NCBI GenBank assembly: GCA_017621705.1
Contig: JAGASR010000033.1
Span: 1-63,296 of the forward strand
Length of the DNA stretch: 63,296 nt
From: Clostridia bacterium
Lineage (GTDB): Bacteria > Bacillota > Clostridia > Oscillospirales > UBA644
Reading direction: 5' to 3'
Of the stretch, positions 35,612 to 43,827 are shown piece after piece. The notes beneath the pieces are model-generated. The model was not told the origin of the DNA, did no database searches, and worked only from the letters and a program-made list of their open reading frames with translations. The first letter of the stretch is position 1; each line of letters opens with the position of its first letter. A program made the translations under genes and the position numbers.

Positions 35612-35640
35612 ATATTACCATATTTCACATTCATTGTCAA
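35612..35640 (-). promoter_or_regulatory. Promoter of the GT4 fusion / glucokinase genes
   Basis: Minus-strand TTGACA (35640-35635) and TAATAT (35617-35612) are separated by 17 bp, with a TGG extended -10. Confidence 0.7.
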
Positions 35641-35676
35641 GTATTTTAAATTTACAGATTATTTATATTGTTTAGA

Positions 35677-35705
35677 TTGACAAATGTTAAAAAATTTGAT
35701 ATAAT
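35677..35705 (+). promoter_or_regulatory. Promoter of the Gfo/Idh/MocA gene
   Basis: TTGACA (35677-35682) and TATAAT (35700-35705) are separated by 17 bp, with a TGA extended -10. Confidence 0.8.
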
Positions 35706-35714
35706 ACAAAAAAA

Positions 35715-35730
35715 TGCAACTTGAGTTGCA
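35715..35730. promoter_or_regulatory. Palindrome between promoter and ribosome site, candidate operator
   Basis: The 7-bp arms TGCAACT and AGTTGCA flank two bases, just after the expected transcription start and directly before the AAGGAG ribosome site. It could be a repressor site or a small hairpin at the 5' end of the mRNA. Confidence 0.6.
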
Positions 35731-35745
35731 CAAGGAGATAATATT

Positions 35746-36831
35746 ATGGATAAGAAAGTACGTATAGGCATAATCGGTTGCGGCGGTATTGCCAACGGCA
35801 AACACATGCCCTCCCTCGCTAAACTTAAAAATGTAGAAATGGTTGCATTCTGCGATATCGTTATTGAAAGAGCAGAAGAAGCAGCTAAAAAATACGGCAC
35901 AGAAGATGCAAAAGTTTACCTCGACTATAAAGAACTGCTTGAGGATAATACCATTGATGTAGTTCATGTTTGTACTCCCAACAAATCTCATGCTCCTATT
36001 TCCATTGCAGCTCTCGAATCGGGCAAACACGTAATGTGCGAAAAACCCATGGCTAAAACTGCTGCAGATGCAAGAGCAATGCTTGAAGCAGCAAAGAGAA
36101 CCGGTAAAAAACTCACCATCGGTTATCAGAACAGACAGAGAAAAGAAATCCGTCATCTCAAAACTCTTTGCGACAACGGCGTTCTCGGTAAGATCTATTT
36201 CGGTAAAGCTCATGCTATCAGAAGACGTGCAGTTCCTACATGGGGCGTTTTCATGAACGAAGAAGAACAGGGCGGCGGACCGCTTATCGATATCGGTACT
36301 CATGCTCTTGACCTTACTCTTTGGATGATGAACAACTACGAAGTAGAATCCGTTACAGGTAACTGTCATTATGAAATCGGCAAACGTCCGAACTGTGCAA
36401 ATGCTTGGGGCCCCTGGGATCCCGAAAAATACACTGTTGAAGACTCCGCTTTCGGTTTCATCAAAATGAAAAACGGTGCTACAATCATTCTTGAATCCAG
36501 CTGGGCTATCAACCTTGTTGATGCAAGAGAAGCTACTTGTACTCTCGCTGGTACAGAAGCAGGCGCTGACTTCTTTGACGGTATGCGTATAAACGGCGAA
36601 GAATACTCCAAACTCTACATTAAAAAGATCGATATGAACACTTCCGGTGTTGACTTCTACGAAGGTGTCAGCGGAGATGATCCTTCTGTTCTCGATATGG
36701 CACAGTGGATCGATGCTGTTGTCAATGATAAAGATCCCACCGTTCTTCCCGAACAAGCTCTCGTAGTAAGTGAAATTCTTGAAGCTATCTATACATCCTA
36801 CAGAACCGGCAAGACCGTATATTTTGACTGA
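35746..36831 (+). CDS. Gfo/Idh/MocA-family oxidoreductase
   Basis: The 361-residue protein is an NAD(P)-dependent sugar or cyclitol dehydrogenase. The nucleotide fold is marked by IGIIGCGGIANGKH, the catalytic EKP motif at Glu99-Lys100-Pro101, and the substrate-binding GGGPLIDIGTHALDLTLWM segment. Codon bias is strong and the promoter is consensus, so expression may be high when derepressed. Substrates in this family vary widely (inositol, glucose, 3-keto-sugars). The gene is followed by pth after 18 bp, but different bias and weak translation signals suggest that pth belongs to the mfd block. Confidence 0.9.
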   Translation: MDKKVRIGIIGCGGIANGKHMPSLAKLKNVEMVAFCDIVIERAEEAAKKYGTEDAKVYLDYKELLEDNTIDVVHVCTPNKSHAPISIAALESGKHVMCEKPMAKTAADARAMLEAAKRTGKKLTIGYQNRQRKEIRHLKTLCDNGVLGKIYFGKAHAIRRRAVPTWGVFMNEEEQGGGPLIDIGTHALDLTLWMMNNYEVESVTGNCHYEIGKRPNCANAWGPWDPEKYTVEDSAFGFIKMKNGATIILESSWAINLVDAREATCTLAGTEAGADFFDGMRINGEEYSKLYIKKIDMNTSGVDFYEGVSGDDPSVLDMAQWIDAVVNDKDPTVLPEQALVVSEILEAIYTSYRTGKTVYFD

Positions 36832-36849
36832 TAATTTTATTTAAGCAAT

Positions 36850-37413
36850 ATGGATTATATAATCGTGGGTCTCGGCAACCCGGGCAGACAGTATGAGTAT
36901 ACAAGGCATAATGTAGGCTGGCTTGCCGTAGACTATATAACGAAAAAACTTGGCATCAAAGTCAATAAACTGAAATTTAAATCTCTTTGCGGAGAGGGAA
37001 CCGTAAACGGTAAAAAGGTATTATTTTTGAAACCTCAAACGTTTATGAACCACTCCGGAGAGGCTGTTTTCGCTGCGGCGGGATTTTATAAAGTTCCGCC
37101 CGAGCGTATTTTCGTTCTTTGCGACGATATTGCGCTCCCGTCGAATAAATTAAGAATAAGACGCCAAGGAAGTGACGGAGGTCACCGAGGCCTTCGCAGT
37201 ATTATCACATTGATGAATACCGATAATTTTCCCCGTCTCAAGATCGGCGTTTCTGACAGAGATAATCCTAAAATGGATCTAAAAGATTGGGTTGTCGGTG
37301 ATTTTACCGATAAAGAACTCGACGCTCTCGAAGAAAGATTTCCCGATATATACGATATTGCGGAACTTTTCGTTTCCGATAATCTCGATAAAGCTATGGC
37401 TAAATATAATTAA
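36850..37413 (+). CDS. pth: Peptidyl-tRNA hydrolase
   Basis: Pth releases tRNA from peptidyl-tRNAs dropped by ribosomes. The 187-residue protein has the N-terminal VGLGNPGRQYEYTRHNVGW with catalytic His20, the KPQTFMNHSGEAV block and DDIALPSNKLRIRRQGSDGGHRGL, all diagnostic. The ribosome site is weak. mfd begins 9 bp past the stop, an order found in many Firmicutes. Confidence 0.97.
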   Translation: MDYIIVGLGNPGRQYEYTRHNVGWLAVDYITKKLGIKVNKLKFKSLCGEGTVNGKKVLFLKPQTFMNHSGEAVFAAAGFYKVPPERIFVLCDDIALPSNKLRIRRQGSDGGHRGLRSIITLMNTDNFPRLKIGVSDRDNPKMDLKDWVVGDFTDKELDALEERFPDIYDIAELFVSDNLDKAMAKYN

Positions 37414-37422
37414 GGTGAAATT

Positions 37423-40400
37423 TTGAACAGTACGATCTCTTATTTAAAAAAACTTGAAGGTTATCACGAGCTCTATGATGCCGCGGCAGGAAAAAAATCT
37501 GTCGCGGTATTTGGTGTTGATACGCATAAAGCATATTTTTCAGCGTTACTTTGCGATGAACTGAAAAAGAAAGCTTTTATTATTGTTCCTGACGATAAAT
37601 CTGCACGTATCGTCAGAGAAATAATGGATTCAGAAGTCGGCAAATCTCTTCTTTTCCCTGCAAAAGACTATAATTTCAGAAATATCGAAAGCGTTTCCCG
37701 TTTTGATGAAAACAAGCGAATAGAAACGTTATCAGCAATCAAAAAAAAAGACTTCTCATCCGTAATCATTCCTGCGGATGCACTTTGTTCTCTCGTTATC
37801 CATCCCGATGATTTTACGGAATTCGAAATGATCTGCGGTGACGAAGTAAATTTCGATGAACTTCCGTCAAAACTTATAAAAATGGGGTACGAATTCTTCT
37901 CTGTAGTTGAAGGTCCGGGACAGTTTTCAGTCAGAGGCGGTATTGTAGATATATTCCCTCCAAGCGAAGAAACTCCGTACAGAATAGAATTTTTCGGGGA
38001 TGAAATCGACAGTATTTCTCTCTTCGATATCAATACGCAGAGAAGAACAGAGATGAAAGACAAGATCCGTGTCACTCCCGCACAGGAATGCTCGGATTCA
38101 CTTACAGAACGTCTCAAAGAAGCTCTTGAACCGATTAAAAACAACAGTTATACTCAAAAAGATTATGATCTTCTCGATCAGGGGATAATCCCGTCCCATG
38201 ATCGCTATTTCCCTGCAAAATTCGGACGTAAAGCCAATATCCTCAACTATATTTCGGACGATGATCTGGTATTTGTTTTCAACTGGCAGGCCGTACGAGA
38301 AAGAATAGAAGGGTTCAGTTTCAGAATTAACGAGGATATCAAAACACTTATAGACGAAGGTTATGCGTTTCTCGAATCGGATTATTATGTTGATCTGGAG
38401 CATATAACCCAGTCATTGTGCAATCCGATAATCATTGAAACATTACCATGCTCTGTTCAGGATATCCCGTTGGATAAATTGATTAACATCAGACTTTATC
38501 CGACTTCTTTAACTTCGCTCATGACACTGAAAGACGAGGTTAAAGAACACATTGATGCAGGAAACAGCGTTACAATTCTTGCCAACGATTTCCGCCATGC
38601 TGATGAAATAAAAAAAGAGTTCGGTATTTTAAACGGGCTAATCGTTATGCCGGGTGTCATACCGTTTGGCTATAATGCGCCCGATATAAAAACAGTTGTT
38701 TATTCTTATAAAAATTTAAAAACACCCGAAAAATCAAAAAAGCAGCGCTCACAATATGAACGCGGAGAAAAAATCAAAAGCTTTTCGGATATACATCCCG
38801 GAGACTATGTCGTTCATTCAAATTACGGAATAGGTGTATACGACGGGATCCATAAGGTTGAATCGCAGGGCGTTGTAAAAGATTATATCAAGATCAAATA
38901 CGCAGGAACCGATGTACTTTATATTCCGTGCGACAGACTTGATCAGATTTCGAAATATATAGGTGCAGATACTGAAGTAAAAATCAAGCTTAACAAACTC
39001 GGCGGCACAGACTGGCAAAAGACAAAGCAAAGGGTCAAAAAGGCAGTCCGTGATCTTGCGAAAAAGCTTATTGAACTTTATGGGCAACGAGTCAAACTTC
39101 AGGGCTATCAGTTCTCGCCCGATAATGAATGGCAAAGAGATTTTGAAGCATGCTTCGAGTTTGAAGAAACGGAAGATCAGCTTCGTTGCATAGACGAGAT
39201 CAAAAAGGATATGGAATCCTCTCATCCAATGGACCGTCTTCTTTGCGGTGACGTTGGATTCGGTAAAACCGAGGTGGCTATGCGTGCAGTTTTCAAATGC
39301 GTTATGGACGCAAAGCAGGCTGTAATTTTAGCACCCACAACAATTCTTGCCTTGCAGCATTACAACACGATCCTTCGCCGTTTTTACGGTTATCCGATCA
39401 ATATAGAACTGCTTTCTCGATTCAGAACAGCAAAACAGCAGGAGCAGATAATTTCAAAACTGAAAAAAGGTCAGATAGATGTCATAATAGGCACTCACAG
39501 ACTTGTTCAAAAAGATATCGCATTCAAAGACCTCGGGCTCGTTGTCATCGATGAAGAGCAGCGTTTCGGTGTCGCTCATAAAGAATATCTTAAAGAACTG
39601 TCTCCCGGTGCGGATTTTCTGTCGCTTTCAGCAACACCTATCCCAAGAACTCTCAATATGTCTCTTTCGGGAATCAGAGATATTTCCATGTTAAGTGAAG
39701 CACCGCACAACCGTTTTCCTGTAACGACATACGTATCTGAATACGACCTCGGAATAATTACGGATGCAATTAAACGCGAGATCTCAAGAGGCGGTCAATG
39801 TTTCTATCTTCATAATCGCATTGAATCGATTTACAAAGTCGCGGCTTTGCTTGAAGAAAAAACAGGCGCACGAATTACCGTTGCCCACGGAAAGATGTCA
39901 AAAGATGAAATTGCGCGCATCTGGGAAGATCTTACTGCAGGTGATATAGATGTTCTTGTCTGTACTACGATCATTGAAACAGGTGTCGACGTTCCTAACT
40001 GCAATACCTTGATTATAGAAGATGCAGATAAAATGGGCCTCGCACAGCTTCATCAGATCAGGGGCAGGGTAGGGCGAACAGACAGAAGAGCATATGCTTA
40101 TTTCATGTTCAGAAAAGGCAAAACACTCTCTTCTGATGCTTATAAACGTCTCATGACAATTCGAGAATTTACAGAATTCGGTTCCGGTCTTAAGATCGCA
40201 ATGAGAGATCTTGAAATAAGAGGCGCAGGAGATATTCTCGGGGCAGAACAGTCGGGGCATCTGGTTACAGTCGGTTTCGATATGTATATGAAGCTTCTCG
40301 AAGATGCAGTTGCGGAAGAAAAAGGTGAAAAACCCGTAAGCAGAGACTGTACGATCGATATCAAGATCGATGCGTATATTCCGGACGATTATATTGCGGA

Positions 40401-40758
40401 CGGAGAAACACGTATCGAAGTCTATAAAATGATCTCATGTATCGAAAATGATGACGATTCTTCGGATGTAATTGATGAACTTATAGACAGATTCGGAGAT
40501 CCGCCAAAGCAAGTAATGCAGCTGCTGAAAGTTGCAAAACTTCGAGCAATTTCCGCATCGAAAGGAATATCTGAAATAAAAGAATCCGACGGTAGATTGC
40601 TTTTCTTTTTTGCAGAGCAGCTTCCGCTTGAAAAAATTCCTGAAATGACTGCCAAATTCAAGGGGAAATTACTTTTCAGCGCAGGAACAAAACCGTATTT
40701 TACCTTAAAATCATCAGACTATATGAAAGATATAGAAATATTTGCAAACAGCCTTTGA
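37423..40758 (+). CDS. mfd: Transcription-repair coupling factor Mfd
   Basis: Mfd removes RNA polymerase stalled at DNA damage and recruits UvrA. The 1111-residue protein has the UvrB-like N-terminal modules, a CarD-like RNA polymerase interaction domain (about 455-520, with GDYVVHSNYGIG), RecG-like helicase motors with Walker A GDVGFGKTE (609-617) and DEEQRFG (about 710-716), and the C-terminal TRCF domain. It starts with TTG at 37423 behind AAGGTG; no ATG or GTG suits the N-terminus better. It forms a unit with pth. Confidence 0.96.
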   Translation: MNSTISYLKKLEGYHELYDAAAGKKSVAVFGVDTHKAYFSALLCDELKKKAFIIVPDDKSARIVREIMDSEVGKSLLFPAKDYNFRNIESVSRFDENKRIETLSAIKKKDFSSVIIPADALCSLVIHPDDFTEFEMICGDEVNFDELPSKLIKMGYEFFSVVEGPGQFSVRGGIVDIFPPSEETPYRIEFFGDEIDSISLFDINTQRRTEMKDKIRVTPAQECSDSLTERLKEALEPIKNNSYTQKDYDLLDQGIIPSHDRYFPAKFGRKANILNYISDDDLVFVFNWQAVRERIEGFSFRINEDIKTLIDEGYAFLESDYYVDLEHITQSLCNPIIIETLPCSVQDIPLDKLINIRLYPTSLTSLMTLKDEVKEHIDAGNSVTILANDFRHADEIKKEFGILNGLIVMPGVIPFGYNAPDIKTVVYSYKNLKTPEKSKKQRSQYERGEKIKSFSDIHPGDYVVHSNYGIGVYDGIHKVESQGVVKDYIKIKYAGTDVLYIPCDRLDQISKYIGADTEVKIKLNKLGGTDWQKTKQRVKKAVRDLAKKLIELYGQRVKLQGYQFSPDNEWQRDFEACFEFEETEDQLRCIDEIKKDMESSHPMDRLLCGDVGFGKTEVAMRAVFKCVMDAKQAVILAPTTILALQHYNTILRRFYGYPINIELLSRFRTAKQQEQIISKLKKGQIDVIIGTHRLVQKDIAFKDLGLVVIDEEQRFGVAHKEYLKELSPGADFLSLSATPIPRTLNMSLSGIRDISMLSEAPHNRFPVTTYVSEYDLGIITDAIKREISRGGQCFYLHNRIESIYKVAALLEEKTGARITVAHGKMSKDEIARIWEDLTAGDIDVLVCTTIIETGVDVPNCNTLIIEDADKMGLAQLHQIRGRVGRTDRRAYAYFMFRKGKTLSSDAYKRLMTIREFTEFGSGLKIAMRDLEIRGAGDILGAEQSGHLVTVGFDMYMKLLEDAVAEEKGEKPVSRDCTIDIKIDAYIPDDYIADGETRIEVYKMISCIENDDDSSDVIDELIDRFGDPPKQVMQLLKVAKLRAISASKGISEIKESDGRLLFFFAEQLPLEKIPEMTAKFKGKLLFSAGTKPYFTLKSSDYMKDIEIFANSL

Positions 40759-40826
40759 TTACGGCAGAGTTGAAAAATAATTTTTATATTTTGTATTTAA
40801 CTATAGACTTATTTATTATTTTATGA

Positions 40827-40832
40827 TATAAT
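40827..40832 (+). promoter_or_regulatory. Extended -10 promoter element of the prsA-like gene
   Basis: TGA followed by TATAAT (40827-40832), with a four-of-six -35 match (TAGACT) 17 bp upstream. Confidence 0.5.
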
Positions 40833-40895
40833 ACTTGAAAGATTTTTAATTAAGGGTTTAAAAATTAAATATAAAGATAAACCTCGGAGGAACAA

Positions 40896-42047
40896 ATGAA
40901 AAGAATTAAAACAATTTCTCTTTTCGTTGTCATGACAATGATGCTTGCTCTTCTTTCCGCTTGCAGCAACGTATCATATATTGCCACAATAGATACCGAA
41001 AAGATGCCCGTTGGTCCGTATGCATTTTATGCGTATTACACCAGAGATAATTATCAGTCAAACCTTTCTTATTACGGTGTCACTGATTTTGCCGCAGCTT
41101 TAACCGAACAGGCTGACTCTACCGGCACTAAGCTCTACTCGTATATAATGCAAGAAACCAAGGCAAGTTATATTCAGCATATCATAACAGAACGTAAATT
41201 CAAAGAATACGGTCTTTCTTTAACGGAAGATCAGCAGGCAGAGCTTGATGAATCTTTCCAGACATCCTGGATCGACTCAAACGGTATTGAAAAATATACC
41301 GAGATCTGCAAAACTCTGGGTCTTACAAGCGCTGAATTTAAAGAAGTTATTTCTATTTCTTATAAAAATACGCAGCTTATGGAATATCTCTTCGGAGAAG
41401 GCGGTATTTATGAAATAACCGAAGACGAACTCAGAAACAAATATTCGGAAGGATACGAAAGATTCAGATACATCGCTCTTTCAAAAGTTGATGAAACCGG
41501 CGCAACTCTTTCTACCGACGAACTCATCACTAAGAAGAACCTCGTTGACGAAGCTTATCAGAAAGCTCTTGACGGTGAAGATTTCGGAGCACTTATCGCA
41601 CAGTATTCCGAAGATTATCTTGAAATAACGGACGAACTTACAGATGATGAAAAGACTTTCTACGAAGCATCCAACAAACAGGCTTCAGAAGACGGTCTCG
41701 TAATTGATAAAAACGGTATTTTTAATTACGAATACTACGCATATTATAATTACTTCATTGATTCAAACATTGTAAACGCAGTTTTCTCCATGAATATCGG
41801 AGATGTTAAAGTAATCGAACTTGCCAATGCATTCTGGGTAATTCAGAAGTGCGACAAGAACGAAAAAGAAGACTATTTCGAATCCAAGAGATCCCTTATC
41901 TACAACGAAATCGCAACACCGATTATTGAGGAGCTTTATACCGAATGGGAAAATGAACTGCTTATAACATTCAACGAATCCGCAGTGAATAAATACGATC
42001 CCAGAAAACTTGATCCGCTCTTTATTACTGAAAATACCGCAAAATAA
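40896..42047 (+). CDS. PrsA/SurA-like lipoprotein (peptidyl-prolyl isomerase family)
   Basis: The 383-residue protein begins with a lipoprotein signal peptide: KRIK, a hydrophobic core, and lipobox LSAC with lipidated Cys23. A SurA_N-like helical region follows (about 30-185), then a divergent parvulin-type region (EDFGALIAQYSEDY and NIGDVKVIELANAFWVIQK) interrupted by an acidic stretch. It is anchored outside the membrane and would help fold secreted proteins. The parvulin core is weak, so it may be a chaperone without isomerase activity. Its place after mfd is common in Clostridia. Confidence 0.83.
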   Translation: MKRIKTISLFVVMTMMLALLSACSNVSYIATIDTEKMPVGPYAFYAYYTRDNYQSNLSYYGVTDFAAALTEQADSTGTKLYSYIMQETKASYIQHIITERKFKEYGLSLTEDQQAELDESFQTSWIDSNGIEKYTEICKTLGLTSAEFKEVISISYKNTQLMEYLFGEGGIYEITEDELRNKYSEGYERFRYIALSKVDETGATLSTDELITKKNLVDEAYQKALDGEDFGALIAQYSEDYLEITDELTDDEKTFYEASNKQASEDGLVIDKNGIFNYEYYAYYNYFIDSNIVNAVFSMNIGDVKVIELANAFWVIQKCDKNEKEDYFESKRSLIYNEIATPIIEELYTEWENELLITFNESAVNKYDPRKLDPLFITENTAK

Positions 42048-42054
42048 ATACTTC

Positions 42055-42095
42055 AATAAGATCCGCAGAAAATCTACCGCGGATCTTATTTTTTA
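42055..42095 (+). terminator. Terminator after the prsA-like gene
   Basis: A 12-bp perfect stem (42055-42066 with 42079-42090) is followed by a T run. Confidence 0.85.
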
Positions 42096-42189
42096 TAAAT
42101 CGCACGATTGAGAAATATTTAAAAGAAAAGAATAGTGGACTATAAATTAATCAGCAGGGAAGACCACAATATTGACCAACGGAAGAATC

Positions 42190-42290
42190 CGTATGCATAT
42201 GTAAAGCAAGGAAACCTTACGATTTACCTCAAAGACAGGGTCTGTAATGGTTCAACGCTTTACATATAAACAAGTAACCATTTCAGGTGT
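42190..42290 (+). ncRNA. Candidate pseudoknotted RNA
   Basis: Within the 340-bp gap between the prsA terminator and the next promoter, an 11-bp perfect helix (42197-42207 with 42257-42267) and a 7-bp perfect helix (42246-42252 with 42276-42282) interlock as an H-type pseudoknot. The loop also holds a small hairpin (42208-42211 with 42215-42218). It lies upstream of the patB promoter, so it is not in that gene's leader. An overlapping 45-codon frame (GTG at 42135 to the TAA at 42267) has no ribosome site and no recognised product. No known riboswitch class was identified. Confidence 0.4.
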
Positions 42291-42367
42291 AAAGTAATAC
42301 AATTTTACAAGAAAAAAACATGACAACCGAGTGGATATTTAAATGTTACAACATAAAAGCTTTATAC

Positions 42368-42396
42368 TTGAAAACAACTTACAAATATGGTATAAT
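42368..42396 (+). promoter_or_regulatory. Promoter of the PatB/MalY-like gene
   Basis: TTGAAA (42368-42373) and TATAAT (42391-42396) are separated by 17 bp, with a TGG extended -10. Confidence 0.75.
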
Positions 42397-42431
42397 TATT
42401 TCATCATAAAAGAATAAGAGGTTAAATTGAT

Positions 42432-43637
42432 ATGAAATATGATTTCACATCTATAATGGACAGACATGGGAAAGATGCAATGGCGGTCGATGCATTAGGA
42501 TACGGTTGGGCCCCCGGAGCACCGAAAGACGGATTTGATTCTATCCCGATGTGGGTTGCTGATATGAATTTCCCGACCGTTCCCACTGTCTGCGAAGAAA
42601 TGAAAAAAAGAGTCGAACATCCTGCTTTCGGTTATTTTACACCGAGAGAGGAGTATTTTGATTCTATCATCAAATGGCAGAAATCAAGAAACGGAGTAGA
42701 AGGACTGTTACCTGAGCATATCGGATATGAAAACGGCGTTCTCGGCGGACTGCTTTCTGCAATAGGAACATTTTGTTCAAAAGGAGATAACGTCCTTGTC
42801 CATAATCCTATATATCTCGGTTTTGCTTCTTGCCTTAAAAATGCGGGATATAATATCGTATTAAGCCAGCTTATTCACGATGAAAAAGGAACGTGGCGTA
42901 TGGATTTTGACGATATGGAAAAGAAAATCGTTGAGAATAACATCCATGCCGCTGTATTCTGTTCCCCCCATAATCCCACCGGACGAGTCTGGGAAAAATG
43001 GGAAATTGAAAAAGCAATGGAGATTTATAAAAAGCACGATGTTTATGTTGTGTCCGATGAAATATGGTCAGATATTATCCTCAGTGGTCACAAGCATATT
43101 CCGACCCAGACAATAAATGATGACACAAAAGAGAGAACCGTTGCCTTATATGCACCGTCTAAGACCTTTAATCTTGCAGGGCTTGTTGGTTCCTATCACA
43201 TTATTTATAACAAACGACTCAGAGACAGAGTCAATAAAGAATCTTCTCTTTCACATTACAATTCGATGAACGTACTTTCTATGTATGCTCTTATCGGCGC
43301 ATATAAGAATGAGGGCTATGAGTGGGTCGATGAACTTCGTGAGGTTATTACCGGAAATGTTGATTTTGCTGTAGAATATATCAGATCAAACTTCAATGGA
43401 GTCTCTGTCGAAAAACCGCAGGGAACATACATGGTCTTCATTGACTGCAAAGAATATCTTGAAAGACATAAATTGACTCTTAACGATCTTTTAAAAAGAG
43501 GCTGGGACGTCGGTGTCACATGGCAGGACGGTACACAACACGGAGGAACAACACATATCCGCTTAAATCTTGCATTACCTTTGTCAAGAGTCAGAGAAGC
43601 TTTCGAGCGTATGAAGAAATACGTATTTAACGATTGA
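42432..43637 (+). CDS. PatB/MalY-type PLP C-S lyase / aminotransferase
   Basis: The 401-residue protein is a class I/II PLP enzyme of the MalY/PatB branch, usually cystathionine beta-lyases or cysteine desulfhydrases. Visible features are the N-terminal SIPMWVADMNFPTVP, the SPHNPTGRVW motif, Asp209 (VSDEIW), the PLP Lys244 (APSKTFNLAG) and the C-terminal Arg in HIRLNLALP. It is monocistronic. Exact activity (C-S lyase against transaminase) cannot be fixed from sequence. Confidence 0.92.
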   Translation: MKYDFTSIMDRHGKDAMAVDALGYGWAPGAPKDGFDSIPMWVADMNFPTVPTVCEEMKKRVEHPAFGYFTPREEYFDSIIKWQKSRNGVEGLLPEHIGYENGVLGGLLSAIGTFCSKGDNVLVHNPIYLGFASCLKNAGYNIVLSQLIHDEKGTWRMDFDDMEKKIVENNIHAAVFCSPHNPTGRVWEKWEIEKAMEIYKKHDVYVVSDEIWSDIILSGHKHIPTQTINDDTKERTVALYAPSKTFNLAGLVGSYHIIYNKRLRDRVNKESSLSHYNSMNVLSMYALIGAYKNEGYEWVDELREVITGNVDFAVEYIRSNFNGVSVEKPQGTYMVFIDCKEYLERHKLTLNDLLKRGWDVGVTWQDGTQHGGTTHIRLNLALPLSRVREAFERMKKYVFND

Positions 43638-43689
43638 TCTTTCACAGTTTTAAGTTTACATAGATCCTAATTTATATAATCAATTCAAG

Positions 43690-43724
43690 CAGACCGTTTT
43701 TATTTATAGCGGTCTGTTTTTATT
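43690..43724 (+). terminator. Terminator after the PatB/MalY-like gene
   Basis: A 7-bp stem (CAGACCG with CGGTCTG; 43690-43696 and 43710-43716) is followed by a T run. Confidence 0.7.
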
Positions 43725-43766
43725 ATAAAATCCGTATAAAAAATTACGAAATTATCAATGTTTTTC

Positions 43767-43795
43767 TTGACTTTTAAAGATTGATTTGATATAAT
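43767..43795 (+). promoter_or_regulatory. Promoter of the pncB-recJ-relA operon
   Basis: TTGACT (43767-43772) and TATAAT (43790-43795) are separated by 17 bp, with a TGA extended -10. No other clear promoter or terminator is seen until 54100. Confidence 0.75.
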
Positions 43796-43827
43796 ATAAG
43801 TTATAATAAAAATCAAGGGGTGTTTAT

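Noticed and set aside
35659..36756. 365-codon frame antisense to the Gfo/Idh/MocA gene
   Set aside because: Same cause: strong codon bias leaves the reverse frame open. It has no recognisable protein features.
42135..42269. 45-codon frame in the gap before the PatB/MalY-like gene
   Set aside because: No Shine-Dalgarno precedes its GTG and the product matches nothing I know; the interlocking helices in the same place are a better, though unproven, explanation.
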